From Actinomycetes bacterium (GTDB lineage Bacteria > Actinomycetota > Coriobacteriia > Anaerosomatales > JAGXFU01), in NCBI GenBank assembly GCA_024637115.1, contig JAGXFU010000017.1, positions 62,001 to 126,000 of the forward strand: a stretch of 64,000 bases of DNA, given 5' to 3'. Each line of letters begins with the position of its first letter. The first letter of the stretch is position 1. Positions 25,318 through 34,264 of the stretch are shown one piece after another. A program made the position numbers and the translations under genes. The notes under the pieces are model-generated. The model was not told the DNA's origin and made no database searches. It saw only the letters and a list, made by a program, of their open reading frames with translations.

Positions 25318-25500
25318 CCGTTACGGTGCGGCTCCTGTTCGAACATAGGCCACTGCCCGGAAATGTCGAGAGACGCCAATGGGTAGAACAGCCCTCCCCG
25401 GCTTAAGGGGAAGGCTAAGGTGGCTGGGCATCAGGTGACGAGTGGTCACCGCGTCCGCGACAGCACGCATGTGCCACGCGCGGCGCGCCCTACGTCGAAC
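25318..25500 (+). ncRNA. M-box (ykoK leader) Mg2+ riboswitch
   Basis: The aptamer's conserved strings appear in order: GGTGCGGCTCCT (25325), CTGCCCGGAAATGTCGAG (25352), GACGCCAATGGGT (25372), GAACAG (25386), then GGCTGGGCAT (25422). They align with the B. subtilis ykoK leader strings GGTGAGGCTCCT, CTGCCC-AAATGTC, GACGCCAATGGGT, CAACAG and GCTGGATG. The 3' boundary is approximate, near CAGCACGCATGTGCCACG. At high Mg2+ the family favours termination. Downstream genes are MgtE and an Nramp-type Mg2+ transporter, which agrees with the ligand. Confidence 0.88.
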
Positions 25501-25618
25501 AGTGCCAAAACCGCCGACGAGGGATGAGAGCATGCACATCAGACTCGCGGCCCCGGCAGCAGTCTGAGCCTTGCACGACGCCGTCGCGGAGTTCGCGAGC
25601 CGGTCGTGCTGACATGCT

Positions 25619-25660
25619 GAACCCCTCGTTCCCATCGGGACGCAGGGGTTCTTGTGTTTT
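25619..25660 (+). terminator. Intrinsic terminator of the M-box leader
   Basis: GAACCCCT pairs with AGGGGTTC and an inner GTTCCC/GGGAC stem, followed by TTGTGTTTT. It lies about 120 bases after the aptamer and 140 before mgtE, so it is the probable off-state structure of the riboswitch. Confidence 0.8.
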
Positions 25661-25800
25661 GGGGGCGCGATTATCCGCTTCCGCGTGGTGGGTCTGACTT
25701 GTAGTCGTGAAGAAACGGAACCTCGTGAAACCACCGAGTCCATAGGTCCCGGCTCCCTCAAGTGCGAGGGGCCTGGGGCCCACCGCAAGGGAGCACTTCA

Positions 25801-27609
25801 ATGATCTACCTATCCCGCATGCTGGGAAAGCCGGTCCTCGACGCCAACGGCTCCGAGATCGGTACCATCAACGACATCGCAATCGCCACGGGTGAGGTCT
25901 TTCCTCGCGTGACGTCACTTGCGTTCCTGGGTCCCGACAAGACGCCGTTCATGCTTTCGTGGCGCAAGTATGTCGAGGAGTTCGACGGCGAACAGATTCA
26001 GCTCAACGTCGCGTCGAAAGACATCCGCTTCAGCTATCTCCAGCCTGATGAGGTCCTGCTCCATCGGGACCTGCTCAACAAGCAGATCGTTGACACGCAG
26101 GGCATGAAGGTCGTGCGCGTCAACGATCTGAAGCTCTCCGAATCCAAGAACCAGATGCGCCTGCTCGGTGCCGAGGTGGGCATGCGGGGGATCCTACGCG
26201 GTATTCATCCGGCCCTTGAACGCGCCGTTGCCAGCTTCACGCGCACGTTCGGACGTGAGCTCCACGAGAACCTGATCGCGTGGAACTACATGGACCTGCT
26301 CGACCGCGATCTGTCGCACGTGCAGCTCTCGGTCACCCATAAGCGTCTCCACGAGCTGCATCCGGCTGACGTCGCTGACATTCTCGAGAAGCTCTCTGCC
26401 ACGCAGCGCACCAAGATATTCGAGCACCTCGACAACACGCAGGCCGCCGAGACGATCGCCAGTCTCGAAGACGAGTACCAGGCCGACGTCATCGCCGACC
26501 TGGGCTTCCAGCGCGCCTCCGACATCCTTGGCCAGATGGACCCCGACGACGCTGCGGACATCATTGGCGACCTCTCCTACGACAAAGCCGAATCGCTCTT
26601 CCGCCTCATGGGTGTGAAGGAATCAGGGATGATCCGGCAACTCCTCGGATACAAAGAGAAGACTGCGGGCGGCATCATGACCCCCGAGGTCACGACGGTC
26701 ACCGAGAGTATGACGGTCGCAGAGGTGATCGAGTTCCTACGCCATGAGGCGGCAGAGCACGAGAGCATCTACTACATCTACGTTGTGGAGGAAGGCCGTC
26801 AACTCGCCGGGGTGATCTCGTTGCGAGATCTCATCATGTCCGAAGCGACCACCGCCGTCTCGGAGTTCATCATCCGCGATGTCATCACAGCGCACGTTGA
26901 TGACGACCAGGAGGACGTTGCCGAGGTAATGAGCAAGTACGACCTCCTCGCCATTCCGGTGGTCGACGAATCGAACAAGCTGCTGGGCATCGTCACGGTC
27001 GACGATGCGCTCGACGTACTCGAAGAGGAATCCGCCGAAGACCTCGCCATCGCAACCGGCGGTACCCGCGCCTGGGAGAAAGGCGCCATGAGTTGGCTTG
27101 GTCGCAAGAGCGGATGGCTTATCGTCTGGCTCGTGCTCGGCGTTGGAGCCGCACTCGTGCTTGCGGCCTTCGAGGAGCGACTCGTTGGCTTTGCTTCAGT
27201 CGTCCTCTTCCTGCCGCTCATCATCCGTATGTCGGAGGACATCTCGAATCACTCGCTCGCCGTGCTGATCGATGCGGGCAGCGGAGATGAGCGTCCCGCT
27301 TTCTGGCCCACGCTTGCGATTGACACCGCCATAGGTGCCGCCCTCGGAATCGTAAGTGGACTCATTGCGTTCGGATTGCTGGAAGCGATCGGCACGTCCC
27401 TCACTGCGGGGGTTGTCGTTGGGGCCTCGGTCGCGCTCACGGTCATCTTGATGGCGATGGCCGGCGCTATTCTCCCCTACCTGGCCCTCAAACCCGATGG
27501 TTCCGGATGGCGCGCGCCGAGCGCACTCGTGTCAACCGGGATCGCCGCGGTCGGCATGACGGTCTATCTTGGACTCTCAACCGCCCTCTACGACCTCGTG
27601 AAGCTCTAG
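25801..27609 (+). CDS. mgtE: MgtE-family magnesium transporter with PRC-barrel N-terminus
   Basis: A 602-residue Mg2+ channel/transporter. Residues 1 to about 165 carry PRC-barrel-like segments, an addition absent from canonical MgtE of about 450 residues. Next come the MgtE_N superhelix (about 190-290, LHPADVADILEKLS), a CBS pair (about 295-420, GGIMTPEVTTVTESMT and DLLAIPVVDESNKLLG) and five spans (about 440-600) with the pore-family string LPLIIRMSEDISNHSLAVLI. AAGGGAG lies eight bases before ATG 25801. It is first in the Mg2+ riboswitch operon. Confidence 0.92.
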   Translation: MIYLSRMLGKPVLDANGSEIGTINDIAIATGEVFPRVTSLAFLGPDKTPFMLSWRKYVEEFDGEQIQLNVASKDIRFSYLQPDEVLLHRDLLNKQIVDTQGMKVVRVNDLKLSESKNQMRLLGAEVGMRGILRGIHPALERAVASFTRTFGRELHENLIAWNYMDLLDRDLSHVQLSVTHKRLHELHPADVADILEKLSATQRTKIFEHLDNTQAAETIASLEDEYQADVIADLGFQRASDILGQMDPDDAADIIGDLSYDKAESLFRLMGVKESGMIRQLLGYKEKTAGGIMTPEVTTVTESMTVAEVIEFLRHEAAEHESIYYIYVVEEGRQLAGVISLRDLIMSEATTAVSEFIIRDVITAHVDDDQEDVAEVMSKYDLLAIPVVDESNKLLGIVTVDDALDVLEEESAEDLAIATGGTRAWEKGAMSWLGRKSGWLIVWLVLGVGAALVLAAFEERLVGFASVVLFLPLIIRMSEDISNHSLAVLIDAGSGDERPAFWPTLAIDTAIGAALGIVSGLIAFGLLEAIGTSLTAGVVVGASVALTVILMAMAGAILPYLALKPDGSGWRAPSALVSTGIAAVGMTVYLGLSTALYDLVKL

Positions 27610-27619
27610 GATCGCCTCC

Positions 27620-28867
27620 ATGGCCGGCTCCGCCGACAAGAGGCGCAATCGCGCACTCCTCCTGCTCGCCGCAATCGGCCCCGGGGTTCTCACCTCGATG
27701 GCCGGCAATGATGCGGGTGGTGTGTCCACCTACTCTGTGGCGGGTGCCGAGTTCGGCTACAAGACGCTGTGGCTCATCCCGCTCATGACGCTCGGCCTCA
27801 TCATGGTGCAGGAGACTGCGACCCGCATGGGCGTTGTGACCGGCAAGGGGTTTGCGGCGCTGATTCGCGAGAAGTTCGGACTGCGTTCATCTCTCCTTGC
27901 CATGCTCATGTTGCTCTTCTCCAACATGGCCACTTCAGTCTCGGAGTTCGCAGGTATCGCGGCGGCGACCGAGGTCATGGGCGTCTCCCGCTACGTCACC
28001 GTTCCGGTTGCCGCGCTCGTGGTCTGGCTGCTCGTGGTCCGAGGAAGTTATCGCAACGTCGAGAAGGTGCTACTTGCGCTCTCGGCGGTGTTCCTCGCCT
28101 ACATCGCTGCGGTGTTCCTCGCAAAGCCGGATTGGGCCGAAGTCGCCCGAGCCACCGTGGTTCCGAGCTTTGAGACCAACACGAGTTTCATCGTGCTTGT
28201 CATTGCGCTTATCGGAACGACCATCGCGCCGTGGATGCAGTTCTTTGCGCAGTCGAACGTTGTGGACAAAGGCACGAGCATCAAAGAGCTCGCGCTCTCG
28301 CGGGTCGACGTCATTGCGGGCTCCCTCGCGGCGGGAGTGGTCGCCTGGGCGATCGTCGTCACCACAGGTTCCACGCTGCATCCAAACGGCGTGCAGGTCT
28401 CCAGCGCTGCAGCGGCGGCGCAAGCCCTCGCCCCCGTAGCGGGCTCCTACGCCACGACCCTCTTTGCAGTGGGCCTGGGCAGCGCTTCTCTGCTTGCGGC
28501 CTGTGTGCTGCCTCTCACAGCTGCCTATGCAGTCTGCGAGGCGTTCGGGTGGGAGCGCGGCATTGACCGCTCCTGGTCCGAAGCCCCGGCGTTCAACTCC
28601 ATCTACACCCTCGTCATCGTATGCGGGGCGGCGTTCGTCATGTTCCCGAACCTCGACCTCATCGCGGTCATGGTCTTTTCACAGACGATCGGCGGCATTC
28701 TCCTGCCGTTCCTGCTCATCTACATGATCCGTATCGCGAACGATCGACGCATCATGGGCCGCCATACGAACGGTCCCCTCTACAATCTCTTCTCCTGGAG
28801 TACGGTCTTGATCGTCATCGCACTGACCATCGCCCTGCTCGTCCTCACTGCACTGGGAATGGCATAG
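27620..28867 (+). CDS. Nramp-related divalent metal transporter, NRMT-like
   Basis: A 415-residue Nramp-fold transporter with about eleven spans. The TM1 metal motif DPGN of Mn/Fe Nramps is DAGG here (Asp31 to Gly34) and the TM6 motif MPH is APW (Ala203-Pro204-Trp205), so the asparagine and the soft methionine ligand are gone. Loss of the methionine is what is reported for Nramp-related magnesium transporters such as that of Eggerthella lenta. It sits 10 bp after mgtE under an M-box riboswitch, which supports Mg2+ as substrate. Mn2+ transport is not excluded. Confidence 0.87.
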   Translation: MAGSADKRRNRALLLLAAIGPGVLTSMAGNDAGGVSTYSVAGAEFGYKTLWLIPLMTLGLIMVQETATRMGVVTGKGFAALIREKFGLRSSLLAMLMLLFSNMATSVSEFAGIAAATEVMGVSRYVTVPVAALVVWLLVVRGSYRNVEKVLLALSAVFLAYIAAVFLAKPDWAEVARATVVPSFETNTSFIVLVIALIGTTIAPWMQFFAQSNVVDKGTSIKELALSRVDVIAGSLAAGVVAWAIVVTTGSTLHPNGVQVSSAAAAAQALAPVAGSYATTLFAVGLGSASLLAACVLPLTAAYAVCEAFGWERGIDRSWSEAPAFNSIYTLVIVCGAAFVMFPNLDLIAVMVFSQTIGGILLPFLLIYMIRIANDRRIMGRHTNGPLYNLFSWSTVLIVIALTIALLVLTALGMA

Positions 28868-28869
28868 TC

Positions 28870-29460
28870 ATGCCCGACGAAAGAGCGCATCGCCACGAGC
28901 AACGTCAGCGTATTCGCCAACGTGCACGAATTGCGCGACAAGGACTTGCTGCCGAGGACCGCGCACTTCTGTCACAAGCCGCAGCTGAACGGCTCATCGC
29001 CTCACTAGCCGCCCCATTTCCGCAGGTAGTTCTCGGATACTCAGCCACAGCCGAGGAACTCGACCCCGTGTTGGCGCTCGATGCGCTCCGCGATACCGGT
29101 GCGCTCATCGCGTACCCTCGCATCACCGGTCCCGGGAACTTGTCGCTTCACGCATGCGCTGCACGCGAGCTCGTGCCCGGCCACCATGGCATCATGCAGC
29201 CCCCCGAGGATGCGCCTGTTGTGCACCTGGACCACGTCGAACTCGTGATCGTGCCCGGCGTGGCCTTCGATACGCAGGGCAATCGACTTGGATACGGCGG
29301 TGGCTACTACGATCGCATCCTCGTGCGAATGCCAAACGCACGACGGATCGGCGTGTGCTTCGACGGTCAGATCACCAATTCGATACCGGACGAACTACAC
29401 GACATCCACATGCATGCGATCATCACTCCAACGAGGTCATTCCGCGCCTTGTCCGCATGA
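28870..29460 (+). CDS. 5-formyltetrahydrofolate cyclo-ligase
   Basis: A 196-residue MTHFS-family enzyme that converts 5-formyl-THF to 5,10-methenyl-THF with ATP. The family signature VPGVAFDTQGNRLGYGGGYY is present, followed by the DR dyad, and the N-terminal RQRARIARQGL region fits the ATP site. It needs Mg2+-ATP. The ATG lies 2 bases after the Nramp stop, so it is the third gene of the riboswitch transcript, although the enzyme is not a transport component. Confidence 0.93.
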   Translation: MPDERAHRHEQRQRIRQRARIARQGLAAEDRALLSQAAAERLIASLAAPFPQVVLGYSATAEELDPVLALDALRDTGALIAYPRITGPGNLSLHACAARELVPGHHGIMQPPEDAPVVHLDHVELVIVPGVAFDTQGNRLGYGGGYYDRILVRMPNARRIGVCFDGQITNSIPDELHDIHMHAIITPTRSFRALSA

Positions 29461-29504
29461 GACACTAGTCCATCGCTTGGTTGTGCCTTTGCCTTCTCAT
29501 CGCG

Positions 29505-30626
29505 TTACAGCTCGCTCATTGTCACAAAGCCGAACCCGCGTTTCTTGAGCGCTCGAATCGTGGGACCAAGTGCCTCAATGGTGACGCTGCGATCGCCCCC
29601 ACCGTCGTGCAGAAGGATCACCCCGCCGGGCTTCGTGTGGTCGAGTATGTCCTTCTTGAGCTGCTTGGCCTCACTTGGTCGCCAGTCTTGAGGGTCCACC
29701 GTCCACATTGCGACCTTGAGACTGTAGCGCTCGCACTCACTCGAGACGACACTCGACATGTGTCCGCCTGGCGGACGAAACCATGAGGGACTAGCCCCTG
29801 TCGCCTTCTGAATCTCACGTTGTCCGTTTTTGATCTGACCGCGAACCACACCTGGCTTCACTCGCGACAACGTCGCGTGCCCGAGAGTATGGTTGCCGAG
29901 TTCATGCCCTTCCTCGGCAACTCTGCGCGCTAGTTCAGGATGCGCCTGCGCCTGAGCGCCCAGCATGAAGAAGGTCGCCTTGACGTCTTCTGCAGCCAGA
30001 ATCTCAAGGATCTCCTCAGTCTGACCGGGCCACGGGCCGTCATCAAATGTGAGTGCCACCACCCGTCCGGAGCGAACAGGCGCGTATCGGCGATACACCA
30101 CCGGCTCAGCTTCGACAGCGACCCGGCTGTCGACAATGCGACCGGAGTACTCGCCAAGTGTGACCTCACGAATTCCGGGTGCGCCGTGAGCTTCTAGTGA
30201 GAGAAGTGGGCCTGTACCGTCATACGTGACCGGAATCGGGATCGCCGTTGTCGAGGTGACAACGCCCTCGGTGACATCCTGCCCTGCGCGCCACTCGAGT
30301 TGGTCGCGCTCTTGCACGACCTCATCTCTCGTCAGCAATTCTCGTCCTCTTCGAACCGTAGAATCTGTGCCGCCCCCGTACACGACGACTTCTCCAGACA
30401 CCGAGATGATGTCCCCGTGAGATATGTCGATGATCCCGTCGTTGGCGAGGGTTTCCACGGTTGCTCCGCGGGCAACGGACACCGACTCGCCGTTCACTTC
30501 AAGCGACACCATACCGAGAGAGGACATGCACGAAGCCATCACCGCCGCAGCAACGAGCACAGCGACGGACAGATTCAGCTTGGGAAACTGGTACCGGGGC
30601 GGACCGGCGACGCGGTAGAAACTCAT
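29505..30626 (-). CDS. Exported polysaccharide deacetylase (NodB domain)
   Basis: A 373-residue protein with an N-terminal membrane anchor (about residues 15-35), a ubiquitin-like/DUF348-type region (VSLEVNGESVSVARGATVET) and a C-terminal NodB domain. Catalytic motifs are LTFDDGPWPG, the metal pair HELGNHTLGH, FRPPGGHM, WTVDPQDW and ILLHDGG. It should deacetylate peptidoglycan or another wall glycan outside the membrane. ATG 30626 is chosen, 5 bases after AGG and just past the upstream stop. It follows the YbaK gene by 5 bp. Confidence 0.9.
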   Translation of the reverse strand: MSFYRVAGPPRYQFPKLNLSVAVLVAAAVMASCMSSLGMVSLEVNGESVSVARGATVETLANDGIIDISHGDIISVSGEVVVYGGGTDSTVRRGRELLTRDEVVQERDQLEWRAGQDVTEGVVTSTTAIPIPVTYDGTGPLLSLEAHGAPGIREVTLGEYSGRIVDSRVAVEAEPVVYRRYAPVRSGRVVALTFDDGPWPGQTEEILEILAAEDVKATFFMLGAQAQAHPELARRVAEEGHELGNHTLGHATLSRVKPGVVRGQIKNGQREIQKATGASPSWFRPPGGHMSSVVSSECERYSLKVAMWTVDPQDWRPSEAKQLKKDILDHTKPGGVILLHDGGGDRSVTIEALGPTIRALKKRGFGFVTMSEL

Positions 30627-30631
30627 GGCAC

Positions 30632-31141
30632 CTACTCGTGCGATATTCGTGCCACAGTACCGCCGCACAGCTCAATTAGTGTGGTTCTTGGCAAACGCAC
30701 CATCGAAGACGGGGTTCCCGCCGCAGGCACGACCTCATCGAACCGTTCGAAAGACTCATCGATCAGCACGAGAAGATCATCGGGAAGATCAAACGGCGAA
30801 ACACCGCCGATGGCGTATCCCGTGGCCTGCCGAACAGTCTCAGCACTCGCAAACGAGGCCTTGGAACCGCCCGCGAGGGTAGCGATCGCATCCGAATCAC
30901 CGCGCCGGTCCCCTGCGACAAGCGCGAGCACAGGACGATCATTCACGGTGAAGACAAGCGATTTCACGATCTGACCGAGTTCACACCCGGCCGCATCCGC
31001 CGCCATCTGAGCGGTCTTCGTCGACTCTTGAAATACAAGGATATCGCGATCCAGACCATGCTCCGAAAGGTATTCCCGCACGCGTTCAGCAGAGCCTGTC
31101 CTCTTCTTGGGCGCGGAGGCTTCTGACACCGACGCAGTCAC
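30632..31141 (-). CDS. YbaK/EbsC-family aminoacyl-tRNA deacylase
   Basis: A 169-residue protein of the prolyl-tRNA editing family, which hydrolyses mischarged Cys- or Ala-tRNAPro. Family strings include TKTAQMAADAAGCELGQIVK (with the conserved lysine) and TGYAIGGVSPFD, the loop that covers the substrate. It follows the acetyltransferase by one base and precedes the deacetylase by five, in a compact leftward operon. Confidence 0.9.
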   Translation of the reverse strand: MTASVSEASAPKKRTGSAERVREYLSEHGLDRDILVFQESTKTAQMAADAAGCELGQIVKSLVFTVNDRPVLALVAGDRRGDSDAIATLAGGSKASFASAETVRQATGYAIGGVSPFDLPDDLLVLIDESFERFDEVVPAAGTPSSMVRLPRTTLIELCGGTVARISHE

Positions 31142-31142
31142 C

Positions 31143-31778
31143 TCATTCTGATTTGATGGATGGAGACGGCACGCGGGCCTGCCGAACCAGCGGTATGCGG
31201 AGCGCCTGCAGCGCAGCTTCGATATTCTCGGTCAAGGTCACCAGCGAACGCAAGTCAAGCTCAAGCAAGGGATACCGGGCGTCTGGTCGGGCGACCGTGA
31301 AGCCATTTCGCAGCAGGAACTCGACACCCATCACCGGCTGTTCAGTCATGTCGGTACGCACCGCACAGGCGAACGCCTGTACCCGCCTCTCTCCACGCAA
31401 CGAGAGGTCACGCAGCGCCGCCCTCAGCAAGAGGCTCCCCAGACCATGCTGCCGAGCGTCATCACGGATGTGTACACAGGTGAGGAGAACCGCATCATCA
31501 CGAGGTGGTCCGCTCGCAAAGTGTCGTGACTGAGGAAGGAACTGGGGCGGGGCGTACTTGATGAAGCCGAGAATCTGATCGTCTTCATACGCAACGCGAC
31601 CACACTCCCCCCATTCGTTCGCAACGAGTGAATACCACGCCCGCAACTTCTCAGCATCACACGCCGAGCCACAACGTATGTCCAGCCGTTGCTCGCTCTC
31701 CCAGAACACGCATCCGGGACACGCACACGGAAGCGCGTCTAAATGTGTGCTATCTAGTGGTCTGAGCTTGCGAGACAT
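31143..31778 (-). CDS. GNAT acetyltransferase with cysteine-rich N-terminus
   Basis: A 211-residue GNAT-family protein. The acetyl-CoA binding segment is VHIRDDARQHGLGSLLLRAA and a late motif FLLRNGFTVARPD matches the fold. The N-terminus holds CACPGCVFWES, a cysteine cluster that also occurs in a group of uncharacterised GNAT proteins. First gene of the GNAT-YbaK-deacetylase operon. Substrate unknown. Confidence 0.84.
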   Translation of the reverse strand: MSRKLRPLDSTHLDALPCACPGCVFWESEQRLDIRCGSACDAEKLRAWYSLVANEWGECGRVAYEDDQILGFIKYAPPQFLPQSRHFASGPPRDDAVLLTCVHIRDDARQHGLGSLLLRAALRDLSLRGERRVQAFACAVRTDMTEQPVMGVEFLLRNGFTVARPDARYPLLELDLRSLVTLTENIEAALQALRIPLVRQARVPSPSIKSE

Positions 31779-31839
31779 GCGTTCCCGGTCCCTGAGTCAA
31801 CTCGCCGATCCATCGTGTCCAGTATACGGTGCATGACAC

Positions 31840-32535
31840 CTACTCGTCGTCGCCCTTGAGGCCTTCCTTGAAGCTGTCGGCGAAGGATCTCCAGCCCCGT
31901 GCGACGGCCTTGCCGGTCTCACTCTTTTTGGCGCCCCGTGCGGCCTTCACGCCCACCTTGAGAGCACCACCGGCCGCCTGCCCGGCCACGTGCTTGGCCA
32001 CGGCCGCGCCTTTGCCCGCGTGCGCCGCGACACCTCCGGTTGTGGGCTTGTTGTCAGCAGCATTGCGCACGCGAATATTCTCGCCATCGAACTCTACGAT
32101 CTCATCAGCTTCGATCGTGTGTCGCCCAACGGCGACTTGGGCTCCTACGCCTCCACTCACTTCAATGCGTACGATCTCACCAGCGGATGTGAACTCGACG
32201 TCCTTGACCTGGCCCATGATCGTGCCGTCTCGCGTGACGACATCCTGATAATCCCAGATGACCGTGTGGTCCCAGTCGATTCCCAGTCGCTTTGCTGCGG
32301 CAGAACCGGTCGCCTTCTCTCCAGTGACCCGCAACGCCGTCTTCGAGATCTCGACTGCGTCGTATGCAATGAACTGGGGCTTGCGCTCAATCACGTAACC
32401 AACGGGATTCAGGCGGACCTCAAAGCCCACTGCACGCGGCTCGGTCGGATGAAAGAGCACATGCGTGACCACCCCGGTCGCTTTGTCCTTGCGATCCAGG
32501 ACCTCGAGACCCGAAAGAACGGACGATCTGGGCAT
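31840..32535 (-). CDS. PRC-barrel domain protein
   Basis: A 231-residue cytoplasmic protein. Two PRC-barrel-like halves are visible: GLEVLDRKDKATGVVTHVLF (about 8-80) and DVVTRDGTIMGQVKDVEFTS (about 95-150). The last 70 residues are alanine, glycine and lysine rich, a likely helical basic tail. ATG 32535 follows GAGGAG at ten bases. The PRC fold is also at the N-terminus of the mgtE product here. It is downstream of the YtxH gene, with which it could form a stress or envelope pair. Confidence 0.72.
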   Translation of the reverse strand: MPRSSVLSGLEVLDRKDKATGVVTHVLFHPTEPRAVGFEVRLNPVGYVIERKPQFIAYDAVEISKTALRVTGEKATGSAAAKRLGIDWDHTVIWDYQDVVTRDGTIMGQVKDVEFTSAGEIVRIEVSGGVGAQVAVGRHTIEADEIVEFDGENIRVRNAADNKPTTGGVAAHAGKGAAVAKHVAGQAAGGALKVGVKAARGAKKSETGKAVARGWRSFADSFKEGLKGDDE

Positions 32536-32636
32536 CGATCCAGTGCTCCTCTGACTGTGAGGTACATACGTGTTGCAACGCGACGGGCCGGCCCGCATCA
32601 CGGACCGACCCGGTCATGACACCTATAAGAAATAGT

Positions 32637-33185
32637 CTACACCTCGGGGAGCGCGTCTCCCGATTCATCGACGGCCGCATCCGACTTGTTCGCCACGAAA
32701 TCGAGTGTGTGCTGAGCCTTCTGCTCTGCGGCATCAACACCCGACTTGACTGCGTCGCCCGCTTTGCCCACAGCGTTCTGTGCCGCGGGAACCACTTCCG
32801 AGACCTTTTCCTTGGCTGCGCCGGAGGTCTTGTCGACCTGCGCTTTGAGCTTGTCACGAGCATCGTCGATCTTGCCCTTGAGCTCATCTGCCTTGGCAGT
32901 GGCCGTATCTTTGCCGGTCGAATACATCTCGGTGACCTTGGTGGAACCGGTCTCATAGAGCTCGCTTGCCTTGCTGGTACCGGTCTCATAGATCTCTGAT
33001 GCCTTGGTCACTCCGGTCTCGTATAGGTCCTTACCTTCAGACCAGTACTTATCGGCGGCCTCCGCAATCATCTCGCGATTCTCCTTGCCCGAGCGCGGTG
33101 CAAAGAGCAGTCCTAGAACAGCTCCCACGATTCCGCCCATGAGAAACGCACCGAGCACGCTGCCCCCACGCCTATATTCATACAT
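32637..33185 (-). CDS. YtxH-domain protein with 11-residue repeats
   Basis: A 182-residue protein that begins with the YtxH signature: a glycine-rich anchor GSVLGAFLMGGIVGAVLGLL, then FAPRSGKE. Residues about 52-98 contain four 11-residue repeats, LYETGVTKASE, IYETGTSKASE, LYETGSTKVTE, MYSTGKDTATA, with tyrosines at 55, 66, 77 and 88. The rest is an alanine/lysine/aspartate amphipathic helix like LEA or apolipoprotein-type proteins. YtxH proteins are general-stress associated in Bacillus. Function here is unknown. Confidence 0.85.
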   Translation of the reverse strand: MYEYRRGGSVLGAFLMGGIVGAVLGLLFAPRSGKENREMIAEAADKYWSEGKDLYETGVTKASEIYETGTSKASELYETGSTKVTEMYSTGKDTATAKADELKGKIDDARDKLKAQVDKTSGAAKEKVSEVVPAAQNAVGKAGDAVKSGVDAAEQKAQHTLDFVANKSDAAVDESGDALPEV

Positions 33186-33310
33186 CCTTGCGCACCTCCG
33201 TTATCGCTAAACGGTTATCAGCCATTGATGGTCTTGCATGCGGCAAAGAGCCGCACATAGACAATATGTACCCGATTCGACGCAGTTACTCGAAGCGATA
33301 TTCCCGAAAC

Positions 33311-34264
33311 TCACACACTTCGCGCGAGTGCCGCGCGTACCAACCGTTCTACCACATCGTGGAACGACATGCCTATAGACTCTGCGGCCATGGGCAGGAG
33401 TGACGTCTCTGTCATGCCAGGTGAAGTGTTGCATTCAAGCACAAGCGGCTGACCATCGGATCCAATCACCATGTCAACACGGGATACATCGCGACAGCCC
33501 AACAGTGTGTGCGTCTCCGCAGCCAGCGACATCACCTTCTCGAGCGTCTTCTCATCAAGTCGCGCCGGCACGTAGTAATCGGTTTCGCCTCGAGTGTACA
33601 TCGCCGAGAAATCGAAAAGCCCGCTCTTGGCCTCGATCTCAACCGGCGGCAGGACTTCGGGGCCGTCGGCCCCATCAAGCACGGACACCGCGAGTTCGCA
33701 TCCATCGATCCACTTCTCGACAAGCGCGGCGTCTCCGTAGCTGAGGGCATTGAGGAGCGCCTCGGCAAGTTCTTCGGGCTCTCGCACCACCGTGAGGCCG
33801 AGCGCGGAGCCCTGCTTTGAAGGCTTGGCGACCAGGGGGAACCCGCCAACTCGATCGGAGATCAGATCGAGCGCTGTGGCCGCACCCATCTCTTTGAATG
33901 CGTCAGCTGTGAGGGTGATCCAGGCCGGCGTTGGAATGCCGGCGCGTTCGAACAGATATTTGGTGACTGACTTGTCCCATGCGAGCGTGCTCGCTGTCAC
34001 TCCCGGCCCGGTATAGGGAATAGCCAGGAACTCAAGCAGCTCCTGTATCGTGCCGTCCTCACCATACTTACCGTGCAGCGCGATGTAGGCACAGTCAGGC
34101 TTCTCGCAGCGAAGTGTCTCAACAAGTTCGGGGGTGACATCAAGTGCGAGCACCTTGTAGCCGAGCGAAGTGAGCGCATCGGCCACCCGCTTGCCACTCG
34201 CGAGCGAGACTTCGCGCTCAAGCGAACGCCCGCCCATCAGGACGGCGACCTTCTCTCTGCTCAT
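33311..34264 (-). CDS. ddl: D-alanine--D-alanine ligase
   Basis: A 317-residue ATP-grasp ligase that makes the D-Ala-D-Ala dipeptide of peptidoglycan. Motifs include VLMGGRSLEREVSLASG, ALHGKYGEDGTIQ, the ATP-grasp lysines in PLVAKPSKQGSALGL, and the metal-binding end LVLECNTSPGMTETSL. Serine/tyrosine loop residues match a D-Ala rather than D-Lac ligase as far as can be judged (Tyr in IPYTGPG). Its ATG overlaps the aminotransferase stop by 4 bases, so it shares that T-box controlled transcript. Confidence 0.95.
   Translation of the reverse strand: MSREKVAVLMGGRSLEREVSLASGKRVADALTSLGYKVLALDVTPELVETLRCEKPDCAYIALHGKYGEDGTIQELLEFLAIPYTGPGVTASTLAWDKSVTKYLFERAGIPTPAWITLTADAFKEMGAATALDLISDRVGGFPLVAKPSKQGSALGLTVVREPEELAEALLNALSYGDAALVEKWIDGCELAVSVLDGADGPEVLPPVEIEAKSGLFDFSAMYTRGETDYYVPARLDEKTLEKVMSLAAETHTLLGCRDVSRVDMVIGSDGQPLVLECNTSPGMTETSLLPMAAESIGMSFHDVVERLVRAALARSV

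Larger units (their letters stand above)
25176..25800 (+). other. Long leader region before mgtE
   Basis: No gene is seen. The stretch holds the M-box aptamer (about 25318-25500), a 7-bp stem TCAGACT/AGTCTGA (25539-25567), a stem GCACGAC/GTCGTGC (25573-25609), a strong intrinsic terminator (25619-25660) and about 140 bases of further leader before the mgtE Shine-Dalgarno. The stems between aptamer and terminator may form the switching platform. Confidence 0.7.

Noticed and set aside
32300..33186. Plus-strand frames opposite the YtxH and PRC-barrel genes
   Set aside because: Their translations are shadows of repetitive Ala/Lys/Glu coding sequence and they have no ribosome binding site.
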